Source: a bacterium (GTDB lineage Bacteria > Myxococcota_A > Bradymonadia > UBA7976 > UBA1532). From it: a DNA stretch of 64,000 nucleotides. Below the pieces are notes generated by a model. It was not told where the DNA came from. It was given only the letters and a program-made list of their open reading frames with translations, and made no database searches. Both the position numbers and the translations under genes were made by a program. The DNA is taken from contig JAUHXC010000001.1 in NCBI GenBank assembly GCA_030427205.1, positions 124,001 to 188,000 on the forward strand. The letters run 5' to 3'. This document shows positions 53,388 to 64,000 of the stretch, one piece after another (within the stretch, counting starts at the first letter, position 1; each line of letters opens with the position of its first letter).

Positions 53388-53405
53388 CACATGCACCTAC
53401 ATGTG
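53388..53405. promoter_or_regulatory. Inverted repeat CACATG-N6-CATGTG with overlapping TTGACA
   Basis: CACATG (53388-53393) and CATGTG (53400-53405) flank CACCTA. A TTGACA at 53384-53389 overlaps the left arm, so the repeat would sit at the -35 region of the downstream kinase gene. It is one of few dyads in this 145-bp gap between divergent genes. Confidence 0.4.
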
Positions 53406-53440
53406 CGCACAGTGTGCCCGAATCTGGTGGGGTGTGTGAT

Positions 53441-55375
<1,935 letters not shown>

Positions 55376-55536
55376 GAGACTGTAGGGCGTAGACGACCGA
55401 GCCCGGTGCGGGTCCGTTCGCCGAGTTCAAGGAGGAAGGCCGCAGAAATACTCGAAGTATTTCGAGCGCCTGACGACACCGAAATCGGTGAACGGGACCG
55501 TGCTGGGCGATCTGTCGGGCTATGCACTACAGACTC
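55376..55536. mobile_element. MITE-like 161-bp element with terminal inverted repeats and CTAG flanks
   Basis: The left end GAGACTGTAGGGCGTAG and the inverted right end GAGTCTGTAGTGCATAG match at 14 of 17 positions. Both ends are flanked by CTAG (55372-55375 and 55537-55540), as expected for a 4-bp target duplication. There is no transposase. The interior holds a perfect 8-bp dyad (GAAATACT, CGA, AGTATTTC at 55445-55463), which could work as a terminator between the convergent kinase and SpoVR genes. The left CTAG includes the kinase stop TAG, so the coding sequence is unchanged by the insertion. Confidence 0.6.
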
Positions 55537-55579
55537 CTAGCAGCGCCCGTCCCAACAGGCCGCGGCGCGCCCGCCGACA

Positions 55580-57099
55580 TCACCCGTCGAAGGCCTTCTC
55601 CGACGGCTGCTGGCCGTCGAACGAGAACAAGATCCCGCGGTCCTTCTTGCGCGAGGCGATGTGCACCGGGCGCTTCCACAGCGCGAACAGGTTGCGCAGC
55701 GTCGCGTAGGCGTAGCTCTCGTCCAGATCGACGCCCTCGTGGCGGTGGGTGAGCAGCAGCGCGTTCTTGTTCTCGAAGTTGGCGTCTTCGACCCGGATCA
55801 CCGGCTGGCCCATGTTGGTCAGCTGGAACAACAGCTTCTGCTTGACCTCGGCGAACTCGCGGGACGCGATCTGCCACTCGTTGGCCCGCGGCTTGTGCTC
55901 GAAGGTGAACAGCTTCTGCCGGGCGCAGAACTCGGGGGTGAGGTACTCGTCGAGGAAGGTGATGTCGTTGTGGTGCCGGCGCACCTCGAAGATCTTCTCC
56001 CGCCCGCGACCCGTCGGCCGATGCCAGTTGGCCCGGGCCTCCATGTCGTCGCACTCGTCCCACTCCTTGCCGAAGCGGCCGGTGTCGTAGCGCCACTCGA
56101 TGTCGCGGAACAGCTCGATGCCGATCTTGTAGGGGTTGATGCGGCCCTTGTGCATCACCGTCGCCCGGCTGTGGCGGTCGGCATAGTCGATGACCTCGTT
56201 GGGATCCATGATCCCGCGCTTCGTCATCATGTGGGTGTGCCAGTAGCTCGCCCAGCCCTCGTTCATGATCTTGGTCATGCCCTGGGGCGCGAAGTAGTAC
56301 GCCTCGTCGCGGATGATGCCCAGCACGTTGCGCTGCCAGCGGGTCAGCGGGGCCTCCTGCATGAGGAACATCAGCACGTCGCGCTGCGGCTCGGCGGGGA
56401 ACCTCTTCTGCTGCTCGATCTCGGCCTTCTTCTTCGCCCGCTGCGCCTCGAGGTAGCCCTCGGGGTTGACGAAGTCGTCCATGTACTCTTTGGCCTGCAG
56501 CCGCGGCAGCGACTGGCCGTCACCGACCAGCTCGTCGGGCAGATCCTGCTTGCGCCGGGTCTTCTTGCGCTTCTTCTGCACGTACGGCATGTGCGGGTCG
56601 ATCAGGTTCTCGACCGACAGGCAGACGTCGATGAACTCCTCGACCGTCGTCACCCCGTAGAGGTCTTGATAGCGCCGCACGCGGGTGGCGTGGTTGGCCA
56701 TCGTATCGACCATCTTGCGGTCGGTGCGGCTGAACCAGAAGTTGTTCTTGAAGAAGTCGGCGTGCCCGAAGACGTGGGACATCACCAGCTTCTGATCGAC
56801 CAGCGCGTTGCCCTCGAGCAGGTACGCGTAGCACGGGTTCGTATTGATGACCAGCTCGTATATCTTCGACAGCCCGTACGTATGCGACTTGGACAGCCGG
56901 TCGTACTCCATGCCGAAGCGCCAGTGCGGATAGCGGGTCGGAAAGCCGCCGTAGGCGGCGATCTCGCTCATCTTCTCGTACGTGATCATCTCGTAGACCA
57001 CTTCGAAGAAGTCGAGCCCCTCGTCCACCGCGATCTTCTCGATCGTCTCCCGCCAGCGGTGCAGCTCGGGCGGCAGCGGGCGGACCTTGATGTAGTGGA

Positions 57100-57103
<4 letters not shown>
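55580..57103 (-). CDS. SpoVR family protein (YcgB-like)
   Basis: A 507-residue cytoplasmic protein ([25 protein letters not shown]). The family core is clear: [68 protein letters not shown] and [15 protein letters not shown]. It ends with [19 protein letters not shown]. The ATG overlaps the stop of the yeaH-like gene (57100-57103). In enterobacteria ycgB and yeaGH respond to stress together; the molecular job is not known. Confidence 0.93.
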
Positions 57104-58224
<1,121 letters not shown>

Positions 58225-58288
58225 GTGACCTGCCTTGGCCAGAGGAGAGTCGGCCGGAGCCCGGGGCCCCGACGGCGGGAGGCCGGCC

Positions 58289-60340
<2,052 letters not shown>

Positions 60341-60387
60341 TTCGGCTCCTGATGCGTGTGGCGCAGGTTGCGGCGGACGTCGCAGAC

Positions 60388-60416
60388 ACCATAGCCCTTG
60401 ACCCCGATCCCGGCAA
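60388..60416 (-). promoter_or_regulatory. Predicted sigma-70 promoter of the PrkA operon
   Basis: On the minus strand TTGCCG (60416-60411), 17 bp and TATGGT (60393-60388). The -10 box matches 4 of 6. It lies about 50 bp upstream of the PrkA start. Confidence 0.55.
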
Positions 60417-60537
60417 GCCCGCCCGCCCCGCGGGCGGTGTGGTCGCAACATGCCGTAAATCAAAAGCAAATCGTGCACGAACGGCCCGAAACAGCTGCAC
60501 CGGACGCGCCGTCGACCCGGATGGGGGTGCGCACGAC

Positions 60538-60566
60538 TTGTCTCCGCCGCCTCGCTTGCCTATAGT
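60538..60566 (+). promoter_or_regulatory. Predicted sigma-70 promoter of the S1-domain gene
   Basis: TTGTCT (60538-60543), 17 bp and TATAGT (60561-60566). Both boxes are good for such GC-rich DNA. The transcript would start near 60573 and have an about 80-nt leader. Confidence 0.65.
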
Positions 60567-60653
60567 CCGCGCCGACTTGCCGGGCCCCCGGGGCCCGCGC
60601 CCACCCGGACACCTTCGACGACGTCGAGGTCTCGTTCCCCGCCGAGTTCAGCC

Positions 60654-62069
60654 ATGAGCGACAGCCAGCCGAGCCCCAAGCCGTCCACCATGCCCACCAG
60701 CTTCTCTGGCCGGACCCCCAAGGTGGGGGATCTGGTGAGCGGCAAGATCGTCAAGATCACCGGCAACGTGGCGTTCGTCGATTACGGCGGGCGCAGCGAG
60801 GGCTACATCGAACTCGGCGAGCTGCGCGACGCCGAGGGCAACCTCGCCTACGGTGAGGGCGACGCCATCGAGGCGGCGGTGGTCAACGTGCGCGGCGCGG
60901 TGCAGCTCAGCGCGCGTCAGGCTCAAGCGGGCAAGGTCAAGCAGGAGCTGCAGGCCGCCTGGAAGAGCCAGTCCCCCGTCGAGGGGCGCATCGTCGCGGT
61001 CAACAAGGGCGGCTTCGAGGTGCGGGTGCAGGGCATCCGCGCGTTCTGCCCGCTGTCGCAGATCGCCGAGCATTTCTTGCGCGAGCCCGCCCGTGAGGTG
61101 GGCAAGACCTACACCTTCATCATCACCGAGTTCGGCGACGGCAAGAGCCTCGTCGTCTCGCGGCGGCCGCTCATCGAGGCCGAGAAGAAGGCCATGCGCG
61201 AGACGCTCAACGAGCGGATCAAGGTCGGCGAGCGGCTGCAGGGCAAGGTGACCCAGGTCAAGGACTTCGGCGCCTTCGTGCAGCTCGAGGAGGGGGTCGA
61301 GGGCCTCATCCACGTCAGCGAGATCAGCCACGAGCGCATCGGCCACCCCCGCGAGCGCTTCAGCGAGGGGGACGCGGTCGTCGTCGAGGTGATCAAGATC
61401 GATACCGCCCGCGGCCGGGTGGGTCTGTCGACCAAGGCCCTCGAGGACAACCCGTTCAAGACCTTCGTCGAGGGGGTCAAGGTCGGCGATACCGTCACCG
61501 GCACCGTCGACCGCATCCAGGACTTCGGCGCGTTCATCAAGCTCGCCGAGGGGGTCGACGGCCTGCTGCACGTCTCGGGCATCTCCACCGAGCGCATCGG
61601 CCACCCGAGCGAGGCGCTCGAGATGGGCCAGGAGCTCGAGCTGGTCATCGAGAAGATCGAGCGCGATCGCCAGCGCATCGGCCTGGTGAGCGCGGCGGTC
61701 GCCGAGAAGCGCAAGCCGGTCGATATCACCGTCAAGGTCAACGACATCGTCAAGGGCAAGGTCCAGAAGGTCGAGCGCTTCGGCGTCTTCCTCGAGCTCG
61801 ACGGCGGCGCGGTGGGCCTCATCCCCAACGGCGAGATGGACACCGACCGCGGGGCCGACCACCTGCGCATGTTCCCGGTGGGCACCGAGCTCGAGGTGGC
61901 GGTGATCGAGGTCGACAAGAAGCGGGGCCGCGTCAAGCTGTCGCGCAAGGCGATGAAGACCGCCGCCGAGCGGCAGGCCATCGCCGACTACAAGAAGCGG
62001 GAGAACGCGCCGCAGAGCCTCGGCAGCTTCGGCGACCTGCTCAAGGATTTCCTCAAGAACCAGGGCTGA
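60654..62069 (+). CDS. Five-domain S1 RNA-binding protein, ribosomal protein S1-like
   Basis: A 471-residue cytoplasmic protein with five S1 repeats (starting near residues 25, 108, 195, 280 and 365). Each has a VxGxVxxIxxFGAFVxL-type strand, for example LQGKVTQVKDFGAFVQLEEGVEGLIHVSEISHERI and VTGTVDRIQDFGAFIKL. The C-terminal tail (SLGSFGDLLKDFLKNQG) is short. Ribosomal S1 of Proteobacteria usually has six; five places this nearer to S1-like translation factors or a variant S1. It is preceded by a good promoter. Confidence 0.9.
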   Translation: MSDSQPSPKPSTMPTSFSGRTPKVGDLVSGKIVKITGNVAFVDYGGRSEGYIELGELRDAEGNLAYGEGDAIEAAVVNVRGAVQLSARQAQAGKVKQELQAAWKSQSPVEGRIVAVNKGGFEVRVQGIRAFCPLSQIAEHFLREPAREVGKTYTFIITEFGDGKSLVVSRRPLIEAEKKAMRETLNERIKVGERLQGKVTQVKDFGAFVQLEEGVEGLIHVSEISHERIGHPRERFSEGDAVVVEVIKIDTARGRVGLSTKALEDNPFKTFVEGVKVGDTVTGTVDRIQDFGAFIKLAEGVDGLLHVSGISTERIGHPSEALEMGQELELVIEKIERDRQRIGLVSAAVAEKRKPVDITVKVNDIVKGKVQKVERFGVFLELDGGAVGLIPNGEMDTDRGADHLRMFPVGTELEVAVIEVDKKRGRVKLSRKAMKTAAERQAIADYKKRENAPQSLGSFGDLLKDFLKNQG

Positions 62070-62236
62070 CGGCCCGCTGACCGCCCGGCGCGCCCCCGTC
62101 GAAACGACGATGGGGATCTCTACCCACCGCGCGCCGGTGATCACATTTCGCTCCTCGACACACATCTCTATGTGAGACGCGTCGAACGTTTGTCGAACCA
62201 TCAGAGGGCCGCGATCGCGATCCTCGAGGAGCAGCC

Positions 62237-64000
62237 ATGTACCGCGCCATCTTCTGCGCCGCCGCCTTGCTGGCGAGCGGCTGCCTGAACCAGAGCCCGA
62301 CCGAACCGCCGACGACGCCGCCCGCGGCCCAGGATCCTGCGCCGGACCCGCAGCCCGAGCCTCAGCCGGACCCACAGCCCGAGCCGCAGCCCGACCCACA
62401 GCCCGACCCGCAGCCCGAGCCTCAGCCGGACCCGCAGCCCGAGCCTCAGCCGGACCCGCAGCCCGACCCGCAGCCGGATCCACAGCCCGACCCCGACCCG
62501 CTTCCGCCCGGCGCCGTGGCGCACGCCGAGGCCGCCGACGCCAATGGCGGCCACCCGGTCGATCCACACGACGGCCCGGCGCGGGTGGCCTATGCCATCG
62601 ACGGCGAGGGCGACAGCGACTGGCTGCGCTTCGAGCTGCCCACCGCCGCGGCGGTGGTCGTGCGCGTCCGCCCCATCGACGGCGGCGCGCGCTGCGACGG
62701 CATGGCCACCCTGGCACTGTTCGCCGAGGACGAAGACCAGCCGCGGGCGATCCTGCAGGCCGAGCGCCCGGGAGACTGTCCGGCGATGGTGCCCCGCGAC
62801 CACCACATGATGCGCGCCCTGCCCGCGGGCATCTGGCAGGTGCGGGTGAGCGATCTGGGCTGGCAGAAGCAGGCCGAGGACGCGCCGGAGAACGTGGTCG
62901 AGGTCGAGGTGGTCGACGCGCTCGCGCAGGGCGAGCGCTGCCTGGCCGACGGCGAGCTGCGGGCGTGTGACGCCGGCCTGTTCTGCGATCTGCTGGCCGA
63001 TCCGCCGGTCTGCGCGCCCGCCGGCTGCGGCGACGGCTTCGTCGACCCCGATTCCGAGCAGTGCGACGACGGCAACGACATCGACGGCGACGGCTGCTCG
63101 GCCGATTGCGCCGTGGAGGACGCCCGCGGTCCGGTGGGCGCCGAGTGCGCGGTCGACGCCGACTGCGCGGCGGGGGCCTTCTGCCGGCAGGGCGCCTGCG
63201 CGGCGGCGGTGTGCGGCGACGGGGTGCTCGACCCGGGCGAGGAGTGCGAGGGCGGCGGCGTGCCCTGCGTCGAGTGCCTGGCCGACGTCGACGCGCCGCG
63301 CAACGTCGAGCCCGACGACGAGGACGCCCCCTATCGCCTCGACCTGGCCGATGGCTTCGACGAGGTCGGCTTCACCCTGACCCCGGAGGGCGACGTCGAC
63401 TGGTTCGTCTTCGACCTCGACGCGCCGGCGACGGTGACCATCGAGACCCGCGGCTTCCGCGACGACGGCGGCTGCGAGGGCGATACGATCATCGAGCTGT
63501 ACGACGCCGAGCGGGCGCAGCTCGAGCGCAATGACGATCGCTTCGACGGCCAGTTCCGCTTCTGCTCGCTCATCGAGCGGGCGCTCGACGCGGGCAGCTA
63601 CACCATCCGCGTCGACGCCTTCGGCGACCGCTCGGCGGGGCTGAACCTGCTGCAGGTGCTCGTCGGCGGGGCCCGCGGCCCGGGCGAGGCGTGCGACGAC
63701 CTCGACCCGGCGGCGCAGTGCGCGGCGGGCGCGGTGTGCATCGACGGGGTCTGCGCGGTGGCCCGCTGCGGCGACGGGATCGTCAGCGACGGCGAGCAGT
63801 GCGACGACGGCAACGACGTCGACGGCGACGGCTGCGACGCGTGCGCCCCCAGCCCGCCGGCGCTCGGCGAGCCGTGCCAGCCGCATGGTTTCCCCGCCTG
63901 CGCCGAGGGCAGCTTCTGCGCCGCCCCCGCGCCCGGCGAGCCGACGATCTGCGTGGCGGCGCAGTGCGGCGACGGGGTGGTCGTCGGCGACGAGCAGTGC
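62237..64000 (+). CDS. Lipoprotein with Pro-Gln-Pro repeat and DUF4215-like cysteine-rich repeats (truncated by the window)
   Basis: At least 588 residues, open to the window end. The signal sequence MYRAIFCAAALLASGC ends in a lipobox (Cys16). A linker of Pro-Gln-Pro-Asp/Glu repeats follows (residues 35-90). Then comes a beta-rich domain with two pre-peptidase C-like units (GDSDWLRFELPTAAAVVVRV and GDVDWFVFDLDAPATVTIET). Between and after these are CGDGxVxxxEQCDDGNxxDGDGCxxxC repeats of the DUF4215 myxococcal type, near residues 260, 330, 510 and the end. It is likely exported to the cell surface; function unknown. Confidence 0.88.
   Translation, partial: MYRAIFCAAALLASGCLNQSPTEPPTTPPAAQDPAPDPQPEPQPDPQPEPQPDPQPDPQPEPQPDPQPEPQPDPQPDPQPDPQPDPDPLPPGAVAHAEAADANGGHPVDPHDGPARVAYAIDGEGDSDWLRFELPTAAAVVVRVRPIDGGARCDGMATLALFAEDEDQPRAILQAERPGDCPAMVPRDHHMMRALPAGIWQVRVSDLGWQKQAEDAPENVVEVEVVDALAQGERCLADGELRACDAGLFCDLLADPPVCAPAGCGDGFVDPDSEQCDDGNDIDGDGCSADCAVEDARGPVGAECAVDADCAAGAFCRQGACAAAVCGDGVLDPGEECEGGGVPCVECLADVDAPRNVEPDDEDAPYRLDLADGFDEVGFTLTPEGDVDWFVFDLDAPATVTIETRGFRDDGGCEGDTIIELYDAERAQLERNDDRFDGQFRFCSLIERALDAGSYTIRVDAFGDRSAGLNLLQVLVGGARGPGEACDDLDPAAQCAAGAVCIDGVCAVARCGDGIVSDGEQCDDGNDVDGDGCDACAPSPPALGEPCQPHGFPACAEGSFCAAPAPGEPTICVAAQCGDGVVVGDEQC
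62336..62505 (+). repeat. Short-period repeat encoding Pro-Gln-Pro-Asp/Glu
   Basis: A run of 12-bp related units (CCGGAYCCNCAG and CCCGARCCNCAG types) codes for PQPDPQPEP-like linker residues. The periods are a multiple of three, so slippage keeps the frame. Confidence 0.85.

Noticed and set aside
52139..53440. A frame leading into the kinase gene from the lipoprotein region
   Set aside because: The first part is antisense to the lipoprotein. The zinc ribbon with its own ATG at 53441 is the natural start.

Overview
The window is very GC-rich chromosomal DNA with tightly packed, often 4-bp-overlapping genes. It most resembles a Myxococcota or related delta-proteobacterial genome (for example Bradymonadota). 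The evidence is the large cysteine-rich surface proteins with MopE-type (CxxxDDDCDGxxDE) and CGDGxxxxxEQCDDGNxxDGDGC repeats, a MYXO-CTERM-like tail, two Hanks-type Ser/Thr kinases with C-terminal extensions, PEGA-domain proteins, a TatT-type TRAP system, and the prs-rplY-pth / rpsF-rpsR-rplI-dnaB backbone. No genus can be named from the sequence alone.

Layout. Positions 1-9250 hold a truncated response regulator, a PEGA/TPR lipid-envelope type protein, a giant lipoprotein, a Ser/Thr kinase and a three-gene secreted operon with a matrixin-like zinc protease. Positions 9480-25200 are mostly housekeeping: adenylate kinase, YceI, QueF, a transglutaminase-like protein, a GST-like protein, YciO, YhbY, a VWA/MopE surface protein, an orphan GspE N-terminal-domain protein, an Mrp/ApbC Fe-S carrier, a rhomboid protease and a methyltransferase.

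Positions 25219-30498 are an accessory island. It has a four-gene translationally coupled operon: an unknown protein with a possible ADP-ribosyltransferase-like fold, a TPR-like protein, a KGGVGR-variant MinD/ParA-type ATPase with a helical C-terminus, and an HNH endonuclease whose N-terminus resembles the phosphorothioate-DNA-binding domain of type IV restriction enzymes. The operon is followed by a tRNA-Arg(CCU)-like 3' half, a divergent XRE regulator/unknown gene pair sharing a symmetric operator, a duplicated fragment of the HNH gene and short dispersed repeats. This is the best candidate for a poorly described conflict (anti-phage) system.

Positions 30499-41500 carry a secreted protein, a large MscS channel, a nucleotidyltransferase pair resembling a toxin-antitoxin module, a TRAP operon (tatT-dctP-fused dctQM) and a DUF2723-type glycosyltransferase-like membrane protein. 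Positions 41711-50199 carry tRNA-Gln, prs, rplY, pth, a K+-dependent-type membrane pyrophosphatase, rpsF-rpsR-rplI, dnaB and two response regulators. Positions 50216-64000 carry a duplicated-module lipoprotein with a Glu-Gly repeat, a zinc-ribbon Ser/Thr kinase, a MITE-like element whose end abuts that kinase's stop codon, the PrkA-YeaH-SpoVR stress/kinase cluster, a five-S1-domain protein and a truncated lipoprotein with a Pro-Gln-Pro-Asp/Glu repeat.
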